Part shown: in pieces, positions 1 through 7,082 of the stretch
Layout of the letters: the number at the start of each line of letters is the position of its first letter
Position numbering within the stretch: position 1 is the first letter of the stretch
NCBI GenBank assembly: GCA_910584965.1
Contig: CAJUDZ010000047.1
Coordinates: 1 to 19,348, forward strand
Reading direction: 5' to 3'
Length of the DNA stretch: 19,348 nt
Source of the DNA: an uncultured Lachnospiraceae bacterium
GTDB lineage: Bacteria > Bacillota > Clostridia > Lachnospirales > Lachnospiraceae
Program-made: the position numbers and the translations under genes
Notes under the pieces: model-generated
Database searches by the model: none
Told to the model about the DNA's origin: nothing
What the model saw: the letters and a program-made list of their open reading frames with translations, nothing else

Positions 1-26
1 TAAGAATTTACGAAGTAAATTCTTGG

Positions 27-54
27 AACGCAGGCTGCTGAGCCTGCGTTTTTT
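27..54 (+). terminator. Intrinsic terminator, repeat copy 1
   Basis: Perfect 10-bp stem AACGCAGGCT/AGCCTGCGTT with a GCTG loop, followed directly by a T run (49-54). The T run is on the + strand, so it ends transcripts entering from the left of the window. Confidence 0.85.
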
Positions 55-118
55 AATATTAGGAAAGTGCTGTAACCGCAAAGGTAATTCAATAAGAATT
101 TACGAAGTAAATTCTTGG

Positions 119-146
119 AACGCAGGCTGCTGAGCCTGCGTTTTTT
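119..146 (+). terminator. Intrinsic terminator, repeat copy 2
   Basis: Exact copy of the hairpin and T run at 27-54, displaced by 92 bases. It makes a second barrier for the same incoming + strand transcript. Confidence 0.85.
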
Positions 147-210
147 AATATTAGGAAAGTGCTGTAACCGCAAAGGTAATTCAATAAGAATTTACGAAGT
201 AAATTCTTGG

Positions 211-238
211 AACGCAGGCTGCTGAGCCTGCGTTTTTT
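211..238 (+). terminator. Intrinsic terminator, repeat copy 3
   Basis: Third exact copy of the hairpin. Its T run (233-238) overlaps the stop codon (237-239, read on the minus strand) of the convergent chemotaxis gene. On the minus strand the hairpin is not followed by a T run, so it is a poor terminator for the chemotaxis gene itself. Confidence 0.85.
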
Positions 239-1937
239 ATATTAGATGGAAAAACGCCACGCTTTCATTTAACTGTTCGATTACCGCTTTCAGCTCATCG
301 GCCTCCTGCGCGACTTTTTCCATATTAATCCGCAGTTCGTCCGTAGCGGCGCTCGCTTCTTCCGCGGAAGCGGCGTTTTCTTCGGAGATACCGGATAAAT
401 CGCTGATGGAATCCACGACGCTTGCTTTGTTCTTTTCAACGGCGCTTACGATTTTCGTAATTTTATTTACGGCAGCGGCGGCTTCGGTGATATGGCTTTC
501 CACATCGTCAAAACTGCTGTTTACGCTTCGGAGCGCCTGTGCTTCTTTGCCGACGGCATCCTGAATCTGTCCGGAAATATTGCTGCACTCTTCGGTTTTG
601 GTCGTAATTTCTTCGATGATGGTCTGTATCTGTTGGGCGGAAGTATTGGACTGTTCCGCCAATTTCTGGATTTCTCCGGCAACGACTGCGAACCCTCTTC
701 CGGCGTCTCCGGCCCTTGCGGCCTCGATGCTGGCGTTCAGGGACAAAAGATTCGTCTGGTCGGAAATGTCCATAATCATCTGTGCGGCGGTTGTAATCTG
801 GTCTACGGCGCCGCTGACGCTTAAAATGCTGGTAATAACATTTTCCGCACTTGTGGTGGTATAAGAATTGGCTTGCAGCAGTTCTTCAAGGCTGTTTTTG
901 GCGGCCCGGCTGACGGTGATAATCTTTTCCGTGACGTCTTTTGTCGCGCGTGAGCTTTCCGCAATATCGGTAATGCCTTCGGAAATCTCGTTCATATCGA
1001 AAGCCTCTTTTTCGACGGAACCGGCCATGCTCTGAGCGCCGTAAGCAAGTTCGTTCATGGTATTGCCAAGCCCTGTAACGGCCCGCGTACAGCTGCCGAG
1101 AGAAGTATCGACGCGCTCCACGGAAGTATCGACGGTGCCGGAACAGCTCTGAATGATCTGTACGACGCCTATCAGCTGGGTGCGGAGCTTTTCGGCAGCT
1201 TCGGCGGCCTCGTGGATTTCGCGGATATTGTTTTTCTGGCTGTTCTTAAAGTTCAAACTGCCTTCGGAAAGCATTACCATATCGTTGCGAAGAGCCCGTA
1301 TGCGCTTTGCGATGAGCCTTCCGACCATGAATACAAGGACGACGATAATGATAAGCAGAATACTGCATACGGCGAGTATATAGAAAAGGAACTGGCCTGT
1401 GGTGGCGCTTAATGAGGTGCTCGGCTTGCCGGTAAAGATCATGCCGGCAATTTTTCCTTCCTGTTCGATCGGAATATAGTAACCGTAATAATCCTGGCCG
1501 CCGATGTCAATATTTTTCGCGAAGAACGTGTTTCCCTGATTCAGAACAGCTTTTTTTACCTCGTCGGAGCATTGTGTCAGAATCATGCGGTTTCCGTTTT
1601 CATCCAGAATGGTTGTCATATAACGGGTATCCCCATAAAACAGTGTGCACTCGATCTGTGTTTTTTCTTTGATGGAATCAATAACGGAAAGGTTTTCGGT
1701 CAGATTGGTTCCGCCTTTGTAAAGCAGATTGCCGGACAGCCAGAACTTACCTTTGTCGATAGCGTTAAAGGCTTCTAAGAGCGTATAACCGGCGGTCTGC
1801 AGAGTGCCTTCGATTTCGTTTTCCGCCGCATAGTTCATATAATCATAGGAAGTAATGACGTTTACGGCAATGGCGAGAATGGAAGGAACCAGACAAAATA
1901 AAAGTAAGATTGTGGTAATACTTGCTTTTTTTTTCAT
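237..1937 (-). CDS. Methyl-accepting chemotaxis protein with single-Cache-like sensor domain
   Basis: A 566-residue transmembrane chemoreceptor. It should bind a ligand outside the cell and control the CheA kinase inside. Visible order: N-terminal membrane helix (about 7-29), extracellular sensor (about 30-182, Cache-like with a YYGYYIPI strand and a following GKIAGMIFTGKP strand), second membrane helix (about 183-210), HAMP linker (about 206-256), then a long coiled-coil signalling domain. The conserved hairpin tip is at about 390-430 (DQTNLLSLNASIEAARAG, GRGFAVVAGEI). Glu/Ala-rich segments either side (for example EENAASAEEASAATDEL near 519-535) are likely methylation regions. No C-terminal CheR-tethering pentapeptide is seen. 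The ATG at 1935-1937 follows AGGAG (minus strand, 1946-1950) by 8 bases. It stands alone; no che or flagellar genes are in the window. Its TAA stop is supplied by the repeat array. The ligand cannot be told from sequence. Confidence 0.95.
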   Translation of the reverse strand: MKKKASITTILLLFCLVPSILAIAVNVITSYDYMNYAAENEIEGTLQTAGYTLLEAFNAIDKGKFWLSGNLLYKGGTNLTENLSVIDSIKEKTQIECTLFYGDTRYMTTILDENGNRMILTQCSDEVKKAVLNQGNTFFAKNIDIGGQDYYGYYIPIEQEGKIAGMIFTGKPSTSLSATTGQFLFYILAVCSILLIIIVVLVFMVGRLIAKRIRALRNDMVMLSEGSLNFKNSQKNNIREIHEAAEAAEKLRTQLIGVVQIIQSCSGTVDTSVERVDTSLGSCTRAVTGLGNTMNELAYGAQSMAGSVEKEAFDMNEISEGITDIAESSRATKDVTEKIITVSRAAKNSLEELLQANSYTTTSAENVITSILSVSGAVDQITTAAQMIMDISDQTNLLSLNASIEAARAGDAGRGFAVVAGEIQKLAEQSNTSAQQIQTIIEEITTKTEECSNISGQIQDAVGKEAQALRSVNSSFDDVESHITEAAAAVNKITKIVSAVEKNKASVVDSISDLSGISEENAASAEEASAATDELRINMEKVAQEADELKAVIEQLNESVAFFHLI

Positions 1938-2108
1938 ACGCTTTTCTCCTGTATGTTATTTTTCTAAGAGCAGCACACAGTAGTATTCGGACACACTGTA
2001 TTATGTTAAGTATAAGGGGTATTCAAAAAGATAGCAAGCCAAAAAGAGGCAATTCGGGATTTGGGAGAACTCATTATTTTATTCTTTTTCGCAGGAAATG
2101 GAAATTGG

Positions 2109-2137
2109 TTGCGGTTCTTCTTTATTCGTGTTAGAGT
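2109..2137 (+). promoter_or_regulatory. Weak candidate promoter for pyridoxamine kinase gene
   Basis: TTGCGG (2109-2114), 17-base spacer, TAGAGT (2132-2137), ending 40 bases before the start codon. Both boxes are only partial matches to consensus. Nothing else clear was found in the 1938-2177 gap: no riboswitch-like fold and no strong dyad. Confidence 0.3.
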
Positions 2138-2177
2138 AGGTTTAAAAATATGATTTGATTGCCAAAGGAGCGGCATT

Positions 2178-3023
2178 ATGCAGAAAAAAATAGCAGTTAT
2201 TAACGATATAGCCGGGTTCGGCAGGTGCTCGATCAGCGTTTCGCTGCCCATTATTTCTTATCTCGGCATTCAGTGCTGTCCGGTTCCGACGTCCATTTTT
2301 TCCAATCATACGGGATATCCTCATTTTTTTTTCGATGATTATACGGACAGGATGCCGGAATATATCGACAACTGGAAATGGCTCGGTCTTTTCTTTGACG
2401 GTATTGCCACGGGATTTCTGGGTTCCGCGAAGCAGATTCAGATCGTGGAGGAATTTATTCACGAGTTCGCCGGTGAAGGGACCCAGATCATTATCGACCC
2501 GGTGATGGGGGATAACGGGAGGCTGTATTCTACTTATAATGAAGAAATGTGCCGCGAGATGAAGAAGCTGATTTCCCGTGCGGACATTATTACGCCCAAT
2601 CTGACGGAATGCTGCCGGCTGACGAATACCGCATACAGGGAATCCGGCTGGAAAAAGAAGGAACTGTACTGTATGGCGGAGGAGCTGTCCGCGCAGGGGC
2701 CGGAAAAAGTCGTTATTACGGGAATCAAACAGGGAGAATTTATCGCCAATTATGTATATGAAAGAACCGGGAAAAATCAGGAGACCGTGAAAGAGCCTCG
2801 ATGGATCCGCACGCACAGGGTGGGAACGGAACGCTCCGGCACGGGAGATGTTTTTGCGGCCGTTATCGCGGCGGATGCCGTCAACGGCGTGGCTTTTGAT
2901 AAATCTGTCAGGAAGGCTTCCGGGTTTGTCAGAAAATGTATTTTAAAATCGATCGAACTGGATATTCCGAGAACGGACGGCGTCTGCTTTGAAGAAATCC
3001 TGTATCAGTTAAAAAGGGATTGA
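2178..3023 (+). CDS. Pyridoxamine kinase (PdxY/PdxK-type, ribokinase fold)
   Basis: A 281-residue cytoplasmic kinase of the pyridoxal/pyridoxamine kinase group, expected to phosphorylate B6 vitamers with ATP in the salvage route to pyridoxal 5'-phosphate. The start shows the family pattern INDIAGFGRCS (8-18), then TSIFSNHTGYP (38-48). DPVMGDNG (107-114) and PNLTE (140-144) are the usual mid-domain motifs. GTGD (221-224) is the anion hole with the catalytic aspartate. Length is typical. AAAGGAG at 2164-2170 precedes the ATG. The radical SAM gene follows after 35 bases in the same direction, so the two are probably co-transcribed. The only other PLP-related gene in the window is the distant aldolase-family enzyme at 14.2 kb. 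The choice between PdxK and PdxY naming is not possible from this alone. Confidence 0.92.
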   Translation: MQKKIAVINDIAGFGRCSISVSLPIISYLGIQCCPVPTSIFSNHTGYPHFFFDDYTDRMPEYIDNWKWLGLFFDGIATGFLGSAKQIQIVEEFIHEFAGEGTQIIIDPVMGDNGRLYSTYNEEMCREMKKLISRADIITPNLTECCRLTNTAYRESGWKKKELYCMAEELSAQGPEKVVITGIKQGEFIANYVYERTGKNQETVKEPRWIRTHRVGTERSGTGDVFAAVIAADAVNGVAFDKSVRKASGFVRKCILKSIELDIPRTDGVCFEEILYQLKRD

Positions 3024-3058
3024 TATACGGCATAAAGAGGAAGAGGAGAGCGAAAAAG

Positions 3059-3661
3059 ATGGTAATTTTATATGAAGTATATGAAAATTTATATGTGAAC
3101 ATGACGAACAGATGCCCCTGTGCGTGTACATTCTGTCTGCGGCAGACAATAGATGAGATGAATCATTCCGGCAGTCTGTGGCTGGAGCGGGAGCCGGAAG
3201 TGGAAGAGGTCATTGCGGCGTTTGATCGTTTTGATATGACGAAATACCGGGAGCTGGTATTCTGCGGATTCGGAGAACCGACGGAGCGGCTTGCGGACCT
3301 GTTAAAGGTTGCGGAATATGCCAAAAAGACATTTGGAATAGCGGTACGAGTGAATACGAATGGTCTTTCCGATCTGATCTGGGAAAAAGATACGGCGCCC
3401 ATGTATGAAGGGCTGGTCGATACGATTTCCATCAGCCTGAATACGCCCGACCCGGAAGAATATCTGAAACTGACCCGGAGTAAGTTTGGCATACAGTCTC
3501 ATGCGGCGATGCTGCGTTTTGCCGGAAATGTGAGCAGGTATGTGCCAAACGTCGTGCTGTCTACCGTGGAAACGACCATTACGGAAGCGGAAGAAAATCA
3601 GTGCCGGGAAATCTGCAGCAGGCTTGGCGTGACCTATCGGATCCGACCGTTCGAGGACTGA
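3059..3661 (+). CDS. Radical SAM protein of the TatD-associated type
   Basis: A 200-residue small radical SAM enzyme. The cluster-binding motif CxxxCxxC is at C19, C23 and C26 (RCPCACTFCLRQ). It is followed by FCGFGEPT (68-75), the SAM-binding glycine motif, and by RVNTNGLS (97-104) and DTISISLN (121-128), all typical of short radical SAM proteins seen next to tatD. The substrate of this group is not known to me. An in-frame ATG at 3020 overlaps the previous stop codon, but the ATG at 3059 has AGAGGAG about 10 bases upstream and starts the conserved region, so I chose it. No TatD nuclease is present in the window. The gene ends 11 bases from the end of the convergent merR gene with no terminator between them. 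Confidence 0.85.
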   Translation: MVILYEVYENLYVNMTNRCPCACTFCLRQTIDEMNHSGSLWLEREPEVEEVIAAFDRFDMTKYRELVFCGFGEPTERLADLLKVAEYAKKTFGIAVRVNTNGLSDLIWEKDTAPMYEGLVDTISISLNTPDPEEYLKLTRSKFGIQSHAAMLRFAGNVSRYVPNVVLSTVETTITEAEENQCREICSRLGVTYRIRPFED

Positions 3662-3672
3662 TGCGCCTTCCT

Positions 3673-4503
3673 CTATTTTGCGAGATACTGCAGTTCAAAG
3701 GGATAGCCGTCTTTCCGGTTCTGAGCGGAGGAAGTGTCGGTCTCGATAACGGAAAAAGTATCGCTTTTTAATACTTCTTTCATTTCTTCCCGCACTGAGT
3801 CTGACATGTGGGCAGAGATTTTGCGGCAGATATACTCTCCGGCAGGGAGGACGCGGACGGCGTCGTTATCCGTAAGAGAGGGTGCGGCCTGTGCGTTTTC
3901 CGTATGGACGAGCAGGAACATATGCCTCTTTAACAGGCCCTGACGGTATTCGTGCAGGACGCCGGAGGGATAGGAAACGTTAATGCTCATCTGCTGTGCG
4001 GTGACGAAGAGTTTGAGGATATGCTGGCCGTAATATTTGGGCGTATCGATATCTTCCAACGGCACCGTCAGTATTGTGCGCGCGTCGAGCCTGTTCCGGT
4101 AAAATCCGTCAGGCAGCATGCGGCCGGATTTGCTTTCCGGTATTTTAGCCATACCGTTTTCGGAAACGGAAAGCATCCGCAATGTTTCCTGTAAAGTCTC
4201 CAGACACCGGTGAATTTCCATTATTTTTTCTTCGGCCAGAATTTTGCCGTCATACAGCAGTTTCTGCAAATTGATGGAGTCGTTTTCCACATAGCGGTTC
4301 AGATCTTTTAACGGAATCCCCAGTTTGATGCAGAGCGTAACGGCATCCAGAAGATAGAGCTGTTCCTCCGTATAATAGCGGTAGTTTGTTTCGGCATTGA
4401 TGAAAGCCGGTTTTAAGATGCCGATCTTGTCATAGTAGCGTAAGGATTTGATGCTGACGTTTTTCATTTTGGAAACTTTGCCGATGGATAAATACTGATT
4501 CAT
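3673..4503 (-). CDS. MerR-family transcriptional regulator with GyrI-like effector domain
   Basis: A 276-residue regulator resembling BmrR-type multidrug sensors. Residues 4-72 form the MerR winged helix-turn-helix (SIGKVSKMKNVSIKSLRYYD, then NYRYYTEEQL), residues about 75-112 the dimerising helix, and about 120-276 a GyrI/AraC-effector-like ligand-binding region with a late AGEYICRKISAH strand. Such proteins usually bind hydrophobic compounds and twist a promoter with a long spacer. GAAGGAGT (minus strand, 4511-4518) supports the ATG at 4503. It is transcribed away from the response-regulator gene across a 190-base gap, so it may control itself or that module. I could not identify a convincing 19-20-base-spaced MerR promoter there. 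The effector is unknown. Confidence 0.88.
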   Translation of the reverse strand: MNQYLSIGKVSKMKNVSIKSLRYYDKIGILKPAFINAETNYRYYTEEQLYLLDAVTLCIKLGIPLKDLNRYVENDSINLQKLLYDGKILAEEKIMEIHRCLETLQETLRMLSVSENGMAKIPESKSGRMLPDGFYRNRLDARTILTVPLEDIDTPKYYGQHILKLFVTAQQMSINVSYPSGVLHEYRQGLLKRHMFLLVHTENAQAAPSLTDNDAVRVLPAGEYICRKISAHMSDSVREEMKEVLKSDTFSVIETDTSSAQNRKDGYPFELQYLAK

Positions 4504-4693
4504 GGGGAATACTCCTTCTGCTTATGAAAAAACGGGCGATGTCGAATAACTCTGCTTTTATGTTACGGTTTCTGTTTTTACTATGACATATTTTTATGAT
4601 TTTCGCAATCTTTTTTTCGTAAAAGCAGTTACTCTTATTGGACAGGAAGATACGCGCTTTTGTCTGATGAGGGTGCGAATGAGGGAGGGAAAG

Positions 4694-5365
4694 ATGATCG
4701 ATATATTTTATGTGGAAGACGATGAGAACATAGCCAGGAACGTGGCGGAATATCTCGGAAAATACGGATACCGCGTGATTGTATATACAACGATTGCCGA
4801 GGCGGAACAGGCTCTGCGGCGGAAGTGTCCTTCGCTGGCGCTGGTGGACTGGAATATGCCGGATGGAAAAGGAAGCGTGCTGTGCCGCTTTATCCGGGCA
4901 AACTGGAAAGAACTTCCGGTTATTTTTCTGACGGTCCGCGGGGATTCCCGCGATATTGTTTCCGGTTTTGACAGCGGGGCCGACGACTATGTGGTGAAGC
5001 CCTTTGAACTGGAAGTCCTGCTTTCGCGTATCAGGGCGCTGCTTCGCAGGACGGGGGACGTATCCGGGCAATACCTGTCCTGCGGCGGTATATCGCTCGA
5101 CCAGGGGAAAATGCGGGTATGCTGCGGTCAGGAAGAGATTGCCCTGAGTCCGTCGGAATATCAGATGCTTGTATATCTGATGCGGAACAAGGGGAGAACG
5201 GTTACGAGGGAAAATCTGCTGGCGGAAATCTGGGACAGCAACGGAAACTATGTCAATGACAATACGCTTACGGTCACGATGAAGCGGCTGCGTGAAAAGC
5301 TGCATCAGCCGGATTGCCTGAAAACGGTCAGGAGCATTGGCTATCGTATGGAAGAGACGGAATGA
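4694..5365 (+). CDS. OmpR-family response regulator
   Basis: A 223-residue two-component response regulator. The receiver domain (1-115) has the acidic pair D9/D10, the phospho-accepting D52 (LVDWNMP), T80 and K102 (VVKPFE). The C-terminal winged-helix domain (about 125-222) has the OmpR/PhoB pattern LSPSEYQMLVYLM, then VNDNTLTVTMKRLREKL and IGYRMEE. An upstream in-frame ATG at 4583 would add 37 residues unlike any receiver start; the ATG at 4694 sits behind GAGGGAGGGA (4681-4690) and begins the first beta strand, so I chose it. It is first of four same-strand genes (regulator, kinase, ABC ATPase, permease). It likely activates the transporter genes; see the candidate operator at 6331. Confidence 0.95.
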   Translation: MIDIFYVEDDENIARNVAEYLGKYGYRVIVYTTIAEAEQALRRKCPSLALVDWNMPDGKGSVLCRFIRANWKELPVIFLTVRGDSRDIVSGFDSGADDYVVKPFELEVLLSRIRALLRRTGDVSGQYLSCGGISLDQGKMRVCCGQEEIALSPSEYQMLVYLMRNKGRTVTRENLLAEIWDSNGNYVNDNTLTVTMKRLREKLHQPDCLKTVRSIGYRMEETE

Positions 5366-5386
5366 GAAAAGGGCCTGTTCTGAAAT

Positions 5387-5419
5387 GTTTCCGCCCGGCG
5401 GGAGAATATCAGCGGAAAC
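5387..5419 (+). other. Intercistronic hairpin just before the kinase ribosome binding site
   Basis: GTTTCCGC (5387-5394) and GCGGAAAC (5412-5419) are perfect 8-bp inverted arms around a 17-base loop. The downstream arm ends 2 bases before the GGGAGGAGG ribosome binding site (5422-5430). It has no T run, so it is not a terminator. It could set kinase output relative to regulator, but this is inference. Confidence 0.5.
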
Positions 5420-5435
5420 ACGGGAGGAGGTAACT

Positions 5436-6338
5436 ATGACAGTTCTAATCGGAGCAGCGGCGGGAAGCACGCTGCTTTTGACCGCGTTTTTGATCGGATG
5501 CCTGATCTGGCGGAAAAAAGAGAATAAGCGGATTTCGGCGCTGACCGATTATCTGGAAAAGGTAAATACCGGGCAGAGGGGCGTTCTTTTTTCGACAGGC
5601 GAGGACGAGCTTTCCAAATTGCAGGACGAAATCTATAAAACGGTGACGGAGTTGTATCAGACGAGGGAAGCGGCGCTGAATGCGCGGAAGAGTCTGGCGG
5701 AAAATCTGGATAATATTGCACATCAGATCAAAACGCCGATTACATCGATTTCTTTATCCACGCAGATGATGTATGAAGAGCCTTCTTCCGTGCATCTGAA
5801 AGAGATTCGCAGACAGCTTTCCAGGCTGACGCATCTCGAAGAATCGCTTCTTCTGCTTTCGCGCATCGATGCGGGGACCCTTCCGCTGGAACGAAAAGAA
5901 ATCGATGTTTTTACCGTTCTTATGCTGGCCGCCGACAACTTACAGGAATTGTTCAGAAAAGCGGATGTTTCCGTTCATATACCGGAAGCGGACGAAATGA
6001 TGATTACAGCCGATATGGACTGGACGATGGAAGCGGTTATGAATCTGATGAAAAACTGCATGGAACATACGCCGCCGGGCGGCATGGTTTCCTGTGCATA
6101 TGAAGAAAATCCCCTGTATGTGCAAATCAGGATATGGGATACCGGAAGCGGATTCGTAAAAGAGGATATTCCGCGTCTTTTCGAGCGGTTTTACCGGGGA
6201 CAGAACGCGAAGGCGGGAAGCATCGGCATCGGCCTGTCTCTGGCAAGAGGGATTATCGAGAGGCAGAATGGAACAGTTTCGGCCCAAAATCTGGCGGGCG
6301 CAGGAGCCTGCTTTGAGATACGCTTCTACCGTCACTGA
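5436..6338 (+). CDS. Sensor histidine kinase with a single membrane helix
   Basis: A 300-residue kinase paired with the upstream regulator. One membrane helix (about 3-24) is followed at once by a cytoplasmic linker, so there is almost no extracellular domain. The H-box is NIAHQIKTPITS with H96 as the phosphorylated histidine. The ATPase domain has the N-box NLMKNCMEHT (203-212), DTGSGF (235-240), FERFYRG (249-255) and the G2 box GIGLSLARG (264-272). The ATG at 5436 lies behind a strong GGGAGGAGG; a longer frame opening at 5337 overlaps the regulator gene and lacks support. Minimal kinases of this kind next to FtsX-type ABC transporters usually depend on the transporter or membrane for sensing. 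The signal is unknown. Confidence 0.93.
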   Translation: MTVLIGAAAGSTLLLTAFLIGCLIWRKKENKRISALTDYLEKVNTGQRGVLFSTGEDELSKLQDEIYKTVTELYQTREAALNARKSLAENLDNIAHQIKTPITSISLSTQMMYEEPSSVHLKEIRRQLSRLTHLEESLLLLSRIDAGTLPLERKEIDVFTVLMLAADNLQELFRKADVSVHIPEADEMMITADMDWTMEAVMNLMKNCMEHTPPGGMVSCAYEENPLYVQIRIWDTGSGFVKEDIPRLFERFYRGQNAKAGSIGIGLSLARGIIERQNGTVSAQNLAGAGACFEIRFYRH

Positions 6339-6362
6339 GTTGTCACTTTCACCTGTTATACT
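6331..6362 (+). promoter_or_regulatory. Candidate promoter and response-regulator operator for the ABC genes
   Basis: TGTTATACT (6354-6362) is an extended -10 element (TGn before TATACT). No good -35 box lies 17 bases upstream. Instead GTCAC occurs twice as a direct repeat with an 11-base period (6331-6335 and 6342-6346), ending 10 bases before the -10 hexamer. One-helical-turn direct repeats overlapping the -35 position are the usual layout for OmpR-type activators. The ATPase start codon is 34 bases downstream of the -10. This would let the regulator raise transporter expression separately from its own operon. Confidence 0.45.
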
Positions 6363-6396
6363 GATTTTATCAAGCGTTTGGAGGAGGAAGTGCGGC

Positions 6397-7077
6397 ATGG
6401 AGATTTTAAAATGCGTTGGAGTAACAAAGGTGTATGATACCGGGGGCGGACAGGTAATTGCGCTCGATCATATTGACCTGTCGGTGGAAAAGGGAGAATT
6501 TACTGCGATTATCGGGGCTTCCGGCTCCGGAAAATCGACGCTGCTTCATATTCTTGGCAGCGTGGATACGCCGTCGGAAGGCCGGGTGATTATTGAGGGG
6601 ACGGATATCTCGTCCCTGAATCCGACACAGTCCGCGGTTTTTCGCCGCAGAAAGGTGGGTTTAGTGTATCAGTTCTATAATCTGATTCCGACGCTTACCA
6701 TTCGGAAAAACATTCTGATGCCGATGTTGCTCGATAAGCGGAAACCGAATCAGGAATATTTCGATCAGATCGTGCAGACGCTCGGCATCGCCGATAAGCT
6801 GGAACGGCTTCCGAACCAGCTTTCGGGAGGGCAGCAGCAGCGGGCCGCAATCGCCCGTTCTCTGATTTACCGACCGGCGTTATTGCTGGCGGACGAGCCG
6901 ACCGGAAATCTGGACCAGAAAAATTCCGGGGAAATTATGGATATGCTGAAATTATCCAACCGCAATCTGAATCAGACCATTATCCTGATCACGCACGATG
7001 AAAAGGCGGCGCTTCAGGCGGACCGCGTCATCACGCTCGGAGACGGGCGCATCATCGGCGATGTGAAACGGAGGTGA
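6397..7077 (+). CDS. ABC transporter ATP-binding protein (MacB/LolD-type exporter ATPase)
   Basis: A 226-residue ATPase that powers the permease encoded next. Walker A is GASGSGKS (40-47), the Q-loop glutamine is Q92 (YQFYNLIPTLT), the signature is LSGGQQQR (142-149), Walker B with the catalytic glutamate is LLLADE (162-167), and the switch histidine is H200 (LITHDE). The sequence pattern is that of ATPases working with FtsX/MacB-type permeases in peptide export or antimicrobial-peptide resistance. The ATG at 6397 follows GGAGGAGG (6380-6387); an opening at 6268 lies inside the kinase gene and is rejected. The gene overlaps the next one closely, which suggests translational coupling. Confidence 0.95.
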   Translation: MEILKCVGVTKVYDTGGGQVIALDHIDLSVEKGEFTAIIGASGSGKSTLLHILGSVDTPSEGRVIIEGTDISSLNPTQSAVFRRRKVGLVYQFYNLIPTLTIRKNILMPMLLDKRKPNQEYFDQIVQTLGIADKLERLPNQLSGGQQQRAAIARSLIYRPALLLADEPTGNLDQKNSGEIMDMLKLSNRNLNQTIILITHDEKAALQADRVITLGDGRIIGDVKRR

Positions 7078-7082
7078 CGGCT

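Larger units (their letters stand above)
1..239. repeat. 92-bp tandem repeat, two full copies plus 55 bp of a third
   Basis: Copies start at 1, 93 and 185. The first two are identical over all 92 bases; the third is identical for its first 55 bases (185-239) and then diverges into the 3' end of the chemotaxis gene. Each copy holds two perfect hairpins: a 10-bp stem AAGAATTTAC/GTAAATTCTT around a GAA loop (2-24 in copy 1), then a GC-rich terminator hairpin (27-54). The remaining part of the unit (about 55-92) is a non-hairpin spacer. Identity of the copies points to recent tandem duplication or ongoing homogenisation. The left edge of the array is not visible, so more copies may lie outside. 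Confidence 0.95.

Noticed and set aside
1..239. CRISPR array
   Set aside because: Whole 92-base units are identical with no unique spacers, so this is a plain tandem repeat with terminator hairpins.
1984..2010. Sigma-D/sigma-28-like motility promoter (CTTAA-N15-CCGAATA, minus strand) upstream of the chemotaxis gene
   Set aside because: Both boxes deviate from consensus and the spacing is one base short; with no motility genes nearby the match is too weak to list as a feature.
2142..2816. Long open frame on the minus strand within the pyridoxamine kinase gene
   Set aside because: It is a shadow of the kinase gene, which has all family motifs; the opposite frame shows no domain, and composition is Arg/Pro/His-rich as expected of antisense frames.
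4430..5470. 346-codon minus-strand open frame opposite the response regulator
   Set aside because: No recognisable motif, biased composition, and it overlaps two well-supported genes including the end of merR.
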